From Acidobacteria bacterium OLB17 (lineage in GTDB: Bacteria > Acidobacteriota > Blastocatellia > Pyrinomonadales > Pyrinomonadaceae), in assembly GCA_001567505.1 (NCBI GenBank), contig LLEU01000020.1, positions 1-64,000 of the forward strand: a stretch of 64,000 nt of DNA, given 5' to 3'. The position numbers and the translations under genes were made by a program. The notes under the pieces are model-generated. The model worked only from the letters and a program-made list of their open reading frames with translations. It searched no databases and was not told the DNA's origin. Position 1 is the first letter of the stretch, and each line of letters begins with the position of its first letter. Of the stretch, positions 8,337 to 16,509 are shown piece by piece.

Positions 8337-10559
8337 ATGGAACAGCAGGACAGGCTCATAAACATCTATATCGCTGGTCTGGCCGTGATCGCGACATTCG
8401 CGGTCGGCTGGGCAGTTATGAGCGACCCGTTCCGGCAGTTTGATGGCGGATTCCTTGCTCTAGGTTTGTTAACGATCTTTTCCAGTTGCTGGCTAAGGAT
8501 CCAACTACCTCGCACAAATGTCCATTTTACGATCTCCGATGCCCTGATCATCCTCTCGATGCTCCTTTACGGCGGGAGTATTACGGTTCTTCTGGCAACC
8601 GTCGAGGTCGCCGCCGCGTCGATCAATCTTAAGCTGCGCGGAACGCCCATCCGGCTTAAGACTATAGCCTTCAATATTTTGGCCGCACCCATCGGGGTAT
8701 TTGCCGCATATCAGGTAGCAATGCTCCTCTTTGGCCGCCTTGATGTTGTCGTGCCACGGCACGACCTCACTAGTCTTACCTGGCTTCTCCTAACGATCTC
8801 ATTGGCGCTTTTCGCCGTAAACTCGATCACGGTCTCTGTTTTCGCAGCGATAAGAACAAAGAAGAGTGTCTGGCACCACTGGAAACAAAATCTCGGCGAC
8901 ACTATCGTCCTCAATCTGCTCGGTGGAATTATGGCCGGAGCGATACTATCGGCCGTCGCTCACCTGAACCTTTATGTCGTTGCGGCAATTGTAGGGTTCT
9001 TTGGCGTTATCTTTCTGACATTTCGTCATTTTGTTTCCGATGCACGGAGGTCCAGCGAACTTGCACAGCGAGAACAACGCGAGCGATATGAACAGGCGGA
9101 GAAGCACGTTCGCGAGCTTGAACATTACGTTGCTGAGCTCGAAAAGGCCGCCGATGCTCTTCAAGAGAGTCACGAACGGTTTCGCCATGCCGCTTTTCAC
9201 GACGCCCTGACCGGGCTGCCGAATCGAAACTTCTTCATCGAACGCCTCAAGGAATTGCTTACCGAAGGAGCCGAGCTTGGCGAATTTAGGTTCGCGATCC
9301 TGCTGCTCGATCTCTACAGATTCAAAACGATCAATGAAAGCCTCGGACATTCACTCGGGGATCGCCTCATACAACACGTCGGACGCAGGCTAGGCGAGAT
9401 GGTTCGCGAATCGGACCTCGCCGCGAGGTTCTCGGGAGATAAGTTCGGCATTATCCTAACTGACCTTCTGGAGAAGGATGAGGCTGTTGCGTTCGCGGAA
9501 CGGCTGTCTGCGAGGATCTCCGAACCTTACACGCTCGACGAACGGCAGGTGTTTACGGACGTTCGCGTAGGCATCGCATTCGGCAGCTCAAAATATCTCG
9601 AGGCCGAGGATCTTCTGCGAGACGCCGACATCGCAATGTATTACGCAAAGGACTCGAACGAGAAACACGTGATCTTCGACCAGAAGATGCATGTGCGGGC
9701 AGTCACCAGACTTCAACTAGAGACCGACCTGCGGTTTGCGATCGAACGGCACGAATTTGAACTTCATTATCAGCCGATCGTTGCCCTCGAGACCGCTCGC
9801 TTGGTCGGCTTCGAGGCATTGGTACGGTGGAATCATCCGCAGCGAGGCCTTGTGCCGCCCAATGAATTCATCCCGATCGCGGAAAGCACCGGCCTGATCG
9901 TGCCAATGACGGTTCAGATCCTTGAATCTGCCTGCAAACAGGTCAAAGAATGGCAGCTTCGGTTCCCCGCGGAAGTGCCTCTCTCTATCGCCGTCAACCT
10001 TTCCGGCAAGCATTTTGCCGATCCGAAGCTTGTATCTCAGATCAAAGAGGTCCTCGCCGTCTCTGCCCTCGATCCGGCCAGCCTAAAGCTTGAGCTCACG
10101 GAAAGCGCCATTATGGAAAATGCCGAGCGTGCGATCCAGATGCTCGCGCAGATCAAGGAGACCGGAGTTCAGGTCAGCATCGATGATTTTGGCACCGGAT
10201 ACTCCAGCCTGAGCTATCTGCATCGCTTCCCGATCGACCTATTGAAAGTTGACCGCTCTTTCGTTAGCGCTATGGAGGAGAACTCCGAGAACGGCGAGAT
10301 CGTCCGTACCGTGATCGCACTTGCGAAAGCTCTTCGCCTTAAGGTCGTCGCCGAAGGGATCGAGAGCATACATCAATTTCATCAGCTGCGGATCCTCAAA
10401 TGCGAATACGGACAGGGTTATCTATTCTCTAAACCGCAGGCCGTCGCCGATATAGAGATTCTCCTGGCCGATGAACTCCACTGGCAGCACATCCTGCCGC
10501 AGCCGTCGCGCCAGGTGCCGCCGGCAGCCAATATCTCGCCTCTGCGGCTTGCTAACTGA
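8337..10559 (+). CDS. Membrane GGDEF/EAL protein with degenerate GGDEF site
   Basis: 740 residues. Residues 1-230 contain about seven hydrophobic helices forming an integral-membrane sensor, followed by a coiled coil (about 235-285, rich in Glu, Arg and Gln). The GGDEF domain starts at DALTGLPNRNFF (about 285), but its signature is S-G-D-K-F (about 364) instead of GG[DE]EF, so cyclase activity is doubtful. The EAL domain (about 465-715) looks complete: EALVRW near 491, the Asn in VNLSG, the metal-site DDFGTGYSS near 615, KVDRSFV and VVAEGIE. It is therefore probably a c-di-GMP phosphodiesterase whose GGDEF domain is regulatory (inference). It is followed by a bidirectional terminator and lies just upstream of regulators and a large polysaccharide locus, a common setting for c-di-GMP control. 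Confidence 0.9.
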   Translation: MEQQDRLINIYIAGLAVIATFAVGWAVMSDPFRQFDGGFLALGLLTIFSSCWLRIQLPRTNVHFTISDALIILSMLLYGGSITVLLATVEVAAASINLKLRGTPIRLKTIAFNILAAPIGVFAAYQVAMLLFGRLDVVVPRHDLTSLTWLLLTISLALFAVNSITVSVFAAIRTKKSVWHHWKQNLGDTIVLNLLGGIMAGAILSAVAHLNLYVVAAIVGFFGVIFLTFRHFVSDARRSSELAQREQRERYEQAEKHVRELEHYVAELEKAADALQESHERFRHAAFHDALTGLPNRNFFIERLKELLTEGAELGEFRFAILLLDLYRFKTINESLGHSLGDRLIQHVGRRLGEMVRESDLAARFSGDKFGIILTDLLEKDEAVAFAERLSARISEPYTLDERQVFTDVRVGIAFGSSKYLEAEDLLRDADIAMYYAKDSNEKHVIFDQKMHVRAVTRLQLETDLRFAIERHEFELHYQPIVALETARLVGFEALVRWNHPQRGLVPPNEFIPIAESTGLIVPMTVQILESACKQVKEWQLRFPAEVPLSIAVNLSGKHFADPKLVSQIKEVLAVSALDPASLKLELTESAIMENAERAIQMLAQIKETGVQVSIDDFGTGYSSLSYLHRFPIDLLKVDRSFVSAMEENSENGEIVRTVIALAKALRLKVVAEGIESIHQFHQLRILKCEYGQGYLFSKPQAVADIEILLADELHWQHILPQPSRQVPPAANISPLRLAN

Positions 10560-10580
10560 TCGGACATTGCGAGTACAACT

Positions 10581-10616
10581 AAAAAGCCGGCCTTCCGGGC
10601 CGGCTTCAATATTTTT
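10581..10616. terminator. Bidirectional intrinsic terminator
   Basis: A 9-bp perfect stem (10584-10592 with 10598-10606). T5 follows on the minus strand and an AT-rich tract on the plus strand. It lies between the convergent GGDEF/EAL and zinc-finger genes. Confidence 0.85.
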
Positions 10617-10632
10617 ACCGCAGACGTGCGAG

Positions 10633-10941
10633 CTATCGCCGTCCGTTCATACTTTTAAGAAGGTAGTCGAGCGAGGAAGGTGCAGTATTGTTCTGCAACA
10701 GCGCTTCCGCAAGCTGGAAAAGCGGCACCGGTATTTCCTCCGCGGCCGCTGGTTCCTCTTCGACGTCCATCGGATACCGCGAATAGAAGGCAAGCTCGGC
10801 CGAGCAAAACTCGCACACGGCAAGATGCTCGCGGATCATCGCGCCGCTCTCAATATCGAGGTCGCCGAGTTGGAAAGCCAGAAGGTCGGTGGAAGTTGGA
10901 CATTGTTCGTTCTTGGCAAAATTGGCCATTGCGATCTGCAA
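10633..10941 (-). CDS. Zinc-finger anti-sigma-factor-like small protein
   Basis: 102 residues, soluble, with no membrane segment. Residues about 38-46 read H-L-A-V-C-E-F-C, the HX3CX2C zinc site of the ZAS (zinc-binding anti-sigma) family, and an acidic Glu/Ala-rich linker follows. An in-frame ATG 12 bp further on (10929) is an alternative start. The first genes on the opposite strand encode a sigma-70-like protein (11448), so partnership as anti-sigma and sigma is a reasonable inference. Such pairs are usually co-directional, and these are divergent. A 9-bp hairpin (10986-11008) lies in its upstream region. Confidence 0.65.
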   Translation of the reverse strand: MQIAMANFAKNEQCPTSTDLLAFQLGDLDIESGAMIREHLAVCEFCSAELAFYSRYPMDVEEEPAAAEEIPVPLFQLAEALLQNNTAPSSLDYLLKSMNGRR

Positions 10942-11182
10942 GCTCTTCTTTGTCGTAGTAAAAGTGATCGGGCGTTTCCGACTCCGCGGCCTGCATTAAG
11001 CAGGTCGCCGGAAAACTACCCTATGTTAAAAATAAATCTGCAATGGGGCCAACTTCCCAAAAACTTGGGCCTAAAACCGCAATATTCACCCTTTAGATCG
11101 CTCGGCTCGATGATTCCCGGGCAGATACGGACATCGCAGCGGCTCCGCAAGCATAAAATTCAGTCAACACTGTAAAAACTTG

Positions 11183-11211
11183 TTGCCCAACCGTCACCAA
11201 ACTGGTATTAT
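11183..11211 (+). promoter_or_regulatory. Promoter of sigma-like gene
   Basis: TTGCCC (11183-11188), 17-bp spacer, TATTAT (11206-11211). The predicted start site is near 11218, exactly where the foldable leader begins. Confidence 0.6.
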
Positions 11212-11217
11212 CTTAAA

Positions 11218-11316
11218 TGTAGGTAGTGAGATAGGTAATCATCTCACCCACTGCCTCTAGGATCGACCCACGCAGCTCGGCAGTTGATCCCGCCAAATCT
11301 TTCTACCAAGACTACC
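11218..11316 (+). ncRNA. Candidate structured 5' leader (three-way junction)
   Basis: Three stems can pair. The closing helix is GGTAGT (11222-11227) with ACTACC (11311-11316). Helix two is GTGAGAT (11226-11232) with ATCTCAC (11241-11247); it competes with the last two closing pairs. Helix three is GGATCGA (11260-11266) with TTGATCC (11284-11290). It does not match a riboswitch class I recognise. It is a candidate cis-regulatory RNA only, found by eye. Confidence 0.35.
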
Positions 11317-11447
11317 AACTAGGCCCAGGCGTCCGTTTTTGGAAGTTGTCGTGTTGTTGCCAGCACGGCTTAAGAGAGCTTTCTCTCCTCTGGCTGACGA
11401 CCACAAAATGGCCATTCAAATTAGGACGAAGAGAAGTTTTAAGGGTT

Positions 11448-12596
11448 ATGAGCGATCTCAAGACGAAGGAAAGACTCCCGCGATCGATCCAGAACAAGCA
11501 GATCAAGGTCGGAAAATGGACCGATAGCTTGAAAAATTCTGATGTCAATCAGATCTGGACCGAACTCCATCGCATAGTCTCATCTCATCCGCTGGTCAGA
11601 GCATCAAAACGAGCCGGTTTTCTAGTCGAAGAAGGCAAATACAACGCATACACAGACCTTACTCAGGAGCTCTTCGTAGCTCTACTGAGCAAAGAGCGAT
11701 TTCAGCATTACCTCGACACGGGAATGACGGATGCTGAGATCGAGGCCGAGATCAGTCAGATCGAGCTGACCAATATGCTCACGGCCGAGCTTCGCAAGCG
11801 ATATCCGGAATCCTACCGCCTTGCACGCCGCATCTCGACCCTTATCCAATCAAGCCCGCTTTTCAAACGGTTCGACAATGTCGGCAATCCTGAAGCACAT
11901 CGCCGCCTCGCCGACCGCCTTTACGGCCTTGCCGATTGGAAGGTCGAAAAGGCTCGCCGCGACGTCCAGGAGATGGACGAGCGCGTAAAGACCGTCTCAT
12001 TTAAGGCACGCGATACTCGTATGGTCGGTTGTACCGGCGATGCTCAGATCGTGATCAGCAACGTCGAGCTGGAAAAGCTGATCATCCGCGTCTTTAAGGC
12101 GGTCGATTCGCCTGTGGATGTCCGCAGCCTTCGCTCTTTCGTGATGTCCCGGCTGCCGATAATGGATATTCACCTCGTTCCTGTCGGCGGGCCGGCGGAC
12201 GATGATGACGACCGCATGCACTTCGAGTTCACCGACCATCGCGGTACGCCTGAGGACGACCTGCTTAGGAGCGAAGGCGAACGCGAGGCCGTTGGTTTCG
12301 TTGATGATTTCCTGGCAACACTAAGCAAATCGGTCCGCGGTAAGGAAAAACAGTACGACCGGATGATAAACGTCCTCTGGCATTGCTATCTGATCGGCGA
12401 CAGCGGTACGCAGTTGGAAGTCGCCGAGATGCTCGGCGTATCCGATTCCCTGGTCTCTGATTATCGGAAGCGGATCGAATCCAATCTCCAGCAGCTAAGT
12501 TTTGGGAATGTGAATGAGGCCCGTCAGTTCGAAAAAGCTCTCAAAAAACGAGTTCGCGAGATGATAACCGTCGAACGCGAAGAGTATGTAGCCTAA
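11448..12596 (+). CDS. Divergent sigma-70-family-like protein
   Basis: 382 residues from the ATG at 11448, chosen because AAGGG lies just upstream; an upstream in-frame extension starts with a Cys-rich sequence that looks non-coding. Residues about 55-75 (NAYTDLTQELFVALLSKE) resemble sigma region 2.1 (DLxQExFxxLL). Residues about 315-355 (GTQLEVAEMLGVSDSLVSDYRKR) form a clear sigma-region-4-like helix-turn-helix. Between them is a long helical, acidic region (PADDDDDRMHFEF near 245) not found in ordinary ECF sigma factors, and the protein is about twice their size. It is followed by a terminator, then by the polysaccharide locus. Proposed role: a specialised sigma or DNA-binding regulator. 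Family placement is moderate. Confidence 0.6.
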   Translation: MSDLKTKERLPRSIQNKQIKVGKWTDSLKNSDVNQIWTELHRIVSSHPLVRASKRAGFLVEEGKYNAYTDLTQELFVALLSKERFQHYLDTGMTDAEIEAEISQIELTNMLTAELRKRYPESYRLARRISTLIQSSPLFKRFDNVGNPEAHRRLADRLYGLADWKVEKARRDVQEMDERVKTVSFKARDTRMVGCTGDAQIVISNVELEKLIIRVFKAVDSPVDVRSLRSFVMSRLPIMDIHLVPVGGPADDDDDRMHFEFTDHRGTPEDDLLRSEGEREAVGFVDDFLATLSKSVRGKEKQYDRMINVLWHCYLIGDSGTQLEVAEMLGVSDSLVSDYRKRIESNLQQLSFGNVNEARQFEKALKKRVREMITVEREEYVA

Positions 12597-12616
12597 AAAC
12601 CGGCAAAAGACGTGGA

Positions 12617-12663
12617 AAAGACCCTGCAATCCGCATTTATTTAGGATTGTTTCGGGTCTTTTT
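12617..12663 (+). terminator. Intrinsic terminator after sigma-like gene
   Basis: A two-part stem: AAAGACCC (12617-12624) with GGGTCTTT (12654-12661), and CAATCC (12627-12632) with GGATTG (12644-12649), ending in T5. Confidence 0.85.
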
Positions 12664-12674
12664 CTATCGTCGCT

Positions 12675-14225
12675 GTGCAGCCATCATCAAAAAAGGAATA
12701 TTCGCCGCTCTCAGGCAAAATGGCTCCCGAACGCCGGCCGAGGGATATCGAACCGCTTTCAGCGAACCGTCCCGCCTCCGTTCCCGAAGACACATTCTCG
12801 TTAAGGCCGAAGAAGATCGACACGTCCCAACCACACGTCGTCGAACCGTTTGAAAGCACGTCACCGCGTGCGAGATCGCGTTTCGAGGAGCCGTCAGGCC
12901 AAAAGGGACAGAGACCTTCGCAGGCCGAGCTCGATGCAAGGTCACTTGCAAGCGATAATTGGCTCGTCCGCAACGGTCACGGCCTTACTTTTATCGGGCT
13001 CTATCTTTTCTCGGTGCTTGTGCTTTTTCGGCCGTACGAATTACTGCCAAGCCTCGGATTCCTTTCTGCGACGGCATTCTATTTTGCACTAGCGACGCTG
13101 CTCATCTATCTGCCGTCGCAGCTTGCGACCGAAGGCAACGCTACGATCCTCACTACCGAGATAAAGGCGATCCTAGCATTAACGGCACTGGCACTGTTCA
13201 GTATTCCCTTGGCCAAGGACGCAAAAATGGCGTGGGATACCTTCAACGAGCCGTTCATCAAGGCGGTCCTCATTTTCATCGTGCTCGTTAATGTCGTTCG
13301 CACGAAGCGACGCCTTATGGCGATCTTGTGGCTGAGCATCGGCATCGGCATCTACCTCGGTTACAACGCCCTGCGGCTTTATTCAGAGGGCAAGTTCGCC
13401 GTGGAAGATTATCGTGTTGCGGTCGACATCGGCGGCATCTTCGGCAACCCGAACGATATGGCGCTTCATTTCGTGATGATGACGCCGATCGTCCTGTGCC
13501 TCGCTCTCGGCGCAAAGTCGCGGGCAATGCGGGTAATTTATTTTGCTGTCACGATACTGTTCATTTCGGCCAATACGGTCACGTTCTCACGCGGCGGATT
13601 TCTCGGCTTTTTCGCAAGTGCACTCGTCCTCGTTTGGAAGCTTGGCCGCAAACAGCGGGCGAAAGTCTCGATAGCATCGATCGTTTTCGGTGGAATATTG
13701 ATCTTTGCAGCACCAGGAAACTACGGCATCCGTATGCTCTCGATATTCATTCCCGGGCTCGATCCCGTTGGGTCGAGCGACCAGCGGCGGCAGCTCCTTG
13801 ACCGTTCGATCCTTGTCACCGCTCGAAATCCGTGGGGCATCGGCATCGGGAATTTTCCGATCGTAGGCATTCACGATCATCAGACTCACAACGCATATAC
13901 TCAGGTCTCAAGTGAGATCGGCGTCCTCGGGCTAATTGCCTATTTAGTGTTCATAATCAGCCCGCTGCGAAAGCTTTCGGCGATCGAGCGAACACTATTT
14001 GCACAAGATCGGCTCGATTGGTTCTATTACCTTTCGATCGGCCTTCAGGCGAGCATTATCGGATACATGGTGACCAGTTTCTTTGCATCGGTCGCTTACA
14101 ACTGGTTCATCTATTACGGGATCGCGTACGCGGTCGCATTCCGTCGGGTCTACAGTATTGCACAGCCAGCAGCAACGGAGTTTCAGGCAGTTTCGGAACG
14201 CGAGCCGCAGCTCGCCCACGCGTAA
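12675..14225 (+). CDS. O-antigen ligase/polymerase (Wzy/WaaL-like) membrane protein
   Basis: Up to 516 residues. Residues 1-100 are polar and disordered (Pro, Arg, Ser, Glu). About eleven hydrophobic segments follow, with a large loop near 390-430 carrying the Wzy_C-type signature NPWGIGIGNFPIVG...HNAYTQVSSEIGVLG (the HNxxxxxxxExG pattern). Such proteins join or polymerise lipid-linked oligosaccharide repeat units on the outer face of the inner membrane. The GTG at 12675 sits only 12 bp after a terminator, and the ATG at 12720 is a plausible alternative start. It is the first gene of a plus-strand locus and is followed after 5 bp by a glycosyltransferase. Confidence 0.8.
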   Translation: MQPSSKKEYSPLSGKMAPERRPRDIEPLSANRPASVPEDTFSLRPKKIDTSQPHVVEPFESTSPRARSRFEEPSGQKGQRPSQAELDARSLASDNWLVRNGHGLTFIGLYLFSVLVLFRPYELLPSLGFLSATAFYFALATLLIYLPSQLATEGNATILTTEIKAILALTALALFSIPLAKDAKMAWDTFNEPFIKAVLIFIVLVNVVRTKRRLMAILWLSIGIGIYLGYNALRLYSEGKFAVEDYRVAVDIGGIFGNPNDMALHFVMMTPIVLCLALGAKSRAMRVIYFAVTILFISANTVTFSRGGFLGFFASALVLVWKLGRKQRAKVSIASIVFGGILIFAAPGNYGIRMLSIFIPGLDPVGSSDQRRQLLDRSILVTARNPWGIGIGNFPIVGIHDHQTHNAYTQVSSEIGVLGLIAYLVFIISPLRKLSAIERTLFAQDRLDWFYYLSIGLQASIIGYMVTSFFASVAYNWFIYYGIAYAVAFRRVYSIAQPAATEFQAVSEREPQLAHA

Positions 14226-14230
14226 AGTAA

Positions 14231-15391
14231 ATGGCATACATCGTCGTCCAGATCGTTTTTTGGAGCACGCTCGCGATGCTGTTCTACGTCTATGCCGGAT
14301 ACCCGCTGTTAGTGTTTCTACTTGCATATCTACGTCCAAAGAAAGTCGATAAGCGCGACATTCTGCCGACCGTAACTGTACTTATCACGGCATTCAACGA
14401 AGAACGCTCGATCGCCGGAAAGATCGAGAATACTCTGAAGCTTGACTACCCGGCGGAGAAGCTCGAGATCCTTGTCGCAAGCGACGGTTCGACCGACCGA
14501 ACTGATGAGATCGTAAAAAGTTTCTCAGCAAAGCAGGTAAGGCTCTTCCGTCAGAACGGACGCGTCGGAAAGACAACAACGCAGAACAATGCGGTCGAAA
14601 CCGCCGCTGGCGAGATAATTCTATTTTCGGACGCTACAACGCATTACTCACCCGACGTACTAAGGCGTTTGCTGCCCGCATTTGCGGATGAGAGCGTCGG
14701 CTGCGTCGCCGGCAGGCTGATCTACACAGACCCGACCGAGACCAACGTCGGGACCGGCGCCCGAAGCTACTGGAACTACGAAACGCTCCTGAAAAGCGCC
14801 GAGTCGAGCGTGTGTTCGCTGATCGGTGCCTCCGGCTGCCTCTACGCCGTCCGAAAGGCTGCGTACGAACCGATGTACGCCGCGGCATGCTCGGATTTTC
14901 TGATCTGTACACAGCTTTACCGTAAGGGATTGCGTTCCGTTTTCGAACCCGAAGCGACCTGCTTCGAGGTTACGAACGATCAAGCGGCCGCCGAGATGAG
15001 GATGCGAGTGCGAGTGATCGCACAGACCTTCACCGATCTTTGGCGAAACCGCGATATGCTGAACCCATTCCGCAGCGGATTCTACGCGATCGAATTGATC
15101 TCGCATAAACTCCTGCGATACTGCGTTCCCCTACTGCTTCTTGCGGCTTTTTTCACCAACGGCGTGCTTGCCTTTTCGTCCGTATTCTTTGCCGTTACGT
15201 TCGCGCTTCAGGCGGCATTTTATACTGCGGCGTTCTTCGGCTGGCTGCTCGAATTAAAAGGCAAACGTACTACGCTTTTTGTTCTGCCGCTTTATTTCGT
15301 GCTCGCGAACATCGCCTCCGTGGTCGCGTTCTTCCAATTCCTTCGCGGCGAACGATATGCCGCGTGGGAGCCGATCAGGGAGGCAAGATGA
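14231..15391 (+). CDS. Family 2 glycosyltransferase, membrane-anchored
   Basis: 386 residues. One N-terminal membrane helix (about 5-28) is followed by a GT-A domain: PTVTVLITAFNEERS at about 46, then VASDGSTDRTDEIV, LFSDATTHYSPDVL (nucleotide-sugar Asp site) and ATCFEVTNDQ (the family's ED region appears as EVTND). Three or four C-terminal helices (about 290-375) complete a processive-type architecture as in BcsA/HAS relatives, although the QxxRW motif is not obvious. It probably transfers sugars from NDP-sugars to a lipid or growing chain at the inner membrane. It starts 5 bp after the polymerase gene and overlaps the next glycosyltransferase by ATGA (15388-15391). Confidence 0.85.
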   Translation: MAYIVVQIVFWSTLAMLFYVYAGYPLLVFLLAYLRPKKVDKRDILPTVTVLITAFNEERSIAGKIENTLKLDYPAEKLEILVASDGSTDRTDEIVKSFSAKQVRLFRQNGRVGKTTTQNNAVETAAGEIILFSDATTHYSPDVLRRLLPAFADESVGCVAGRLIYTDPTETNVGTGARSYWNYETLLKSAESSVCSLIGASGCLYAVRKAAYEPMYAAACSDFLICTQLYRKGLRSVFEPEATCFEVTNDQAAAEMRMRVRVIAQTFTDLWRNRDMLNPFRSGFYAIELISHKLLRYCVPLLLLAAFFTNGVLAFSSVFFAVTFALQAAFYTAAFFGWLLELKGKRTTLFVLPLYFVLANIASVVAFFQFLRGERYAAWEPIREAR

Positions 15392-16461
15392 CGGCAATCC
15401 CCGCCGACAAATTTTCGATAAAGCGCGGAAAGGACGTTCAGCCTTCGCCACGTGTAAGCGTTGTGATGCCGGCATACAACGTCTCGAGATTCATCGCGTC
15501 AGCGATCGGATCCGTGAAGGCCCAAACCTATCAGAGCTTCGAGCTGATCGTCGTGAACGACGGCTCGCCCGACACCGAAGCCCTCGAAGCAGTGCTCTCG
15601 CCGTTCTTTGATGAGATCATCTATGTTTCGCAGGCAAACCTCGGTGCGGGGCCCGCAAGGAACCGTGCGATCGACCTTGCTCGCGGCGAACTCATCGCAT
15701 TCCTTGATGCGGACGACGAGTGGCTGCCCGGCCATCTTGCCGAACTTGTCCCGATGATCGACGACGGCCTCGATATGGCATACGCGAACGCCGAACTTTT
15801 TGGCGATGCTGCCCCGAGCGACCATACGTTCATGGAATCCGCACCGTCCGCAGGTGAGGTCACTGTGTCGTCTCTCTTGAACTTTAGCTGCAACGTGATC
15901 ACGTCCGGCACGATCGTTCGAAAGAGTGTTCTGGCGGCCGCGGGATCGTTCGAATCCGTGGATACGCGGGCGCAGGATTTTCACCTTTGGGTGCGTATCG
16001 CAAGATCCGGAGCCCGTATCGGCTTTACCGACAAGGTTCTGCTCAGATACCGCGTTCACACGGAAAATCTTTCGGGCGATTCGATCGCTCGCGTCGAGCG
16101 CGAGATCGCAGTCTTCGACCGCGTCAAGAAGACGATCCCGCTTACGCCCGCCGAGCTTTCGATCCTCGAACGGCAGCTTCGCGGCCTCGAGATCGACCTC
16201 GAGATCGAGAAAGGCAAAGCACACCTGATGAACCGGGATTTTCCCGCTGCCCGAAACTCGTTCAGACTCGCAAACGTTGCCAGGCCATCCTTCAAACTTA
16301 GAGCAGTATGTCTTGCCGCAAAGTTCGCTCCGAACCTTTTACTAATACTATTCCGGCGGCGACGCGCTGACCACCTCGGCCTGATCCGTACCGAGGCGGC
16401 CGCGTCGAATTGGGCTGTTTTTTCTGTAATTTCAGGCCTATTGAGACTATTTTCAGATTGA
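15388..16461 (+). CDS. Family 2 glycosyltransferase
   Basis: 357 residues from the ATG at 15388, which overlaps the previous stop as ATGA; an upstream in-frame codon at 15364 is less likely. The GT-A core reads PRVSVVMPAYNVSRFIASAI, then VVNDGSPD, NLGAGPARNRAIDLARGE and FLDADDEWLPGH (the DxD motif). A YRVHTENLSG motif follows near 225, typical of GT2 enzymes making repeat-unit linkages. It is soluble apart from a weak C-terminal hydrophobic stretch. The donor and acceptor cannot be read from sequence. Confidence 0.88.
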   Translation: MTAIPADKFSIKRGKDVQPSPRVSVVMPAYNVSRFIASAIGSVKAQTYQSFELIVVNDGSPDTEALEAVLSPFFDEIIYVSQANLGAGPARNRAIDLARGELIAFLDADDEWLPGHLAELVPMIDDGLDMAYANAELFGDAAPSDHTFMESAPSAGEVTVSSLLNFSCNVITSGTIVRKSVLAAAGSFESVDTRAQDFHLWVRIARSGARIGFTDKVLLRYRVHTENLSGDSIARVEREIAVFDRVKKTIPLTPAELSILERQLRGLEIDLEIEKGKAHLMNRDFPAARNSFRLANVARPSFKLRAVCLAAKFAPNLLLILFRRRRADHLGLIRTEAAASNWAVFSVISGLLRLFSD

Positions 16462-16509
16462 TCTCGCGGTGACTTTGACGACCCTTCGGATTCGCCGCAT
16501 CACTCTGAA

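Larger units (their letters stand above)
10942..11447. other. Divergent regulatory region between anti-sigma-like and sigma-like genes
   Basis: 506 bp without a credible gene. It holds a minus-side 9-bp hairpin (10986-10994 with 11000-11008), a good plus-strand promoter (11183-11211) and about 230 nt of leader before the sigma-like start, the first 100 nt of which can form a three-way junction. Confidence 0.6.

Noticed and set aside
10471..11175. Plus-strand 234-residue frame across the 3' end of the GGDEF/EAL gene and the zinc-finger gene
   Set aside because: It runs through a terminator and lacks motifs; the opposite-strand HX3CX2C gene is better supported.
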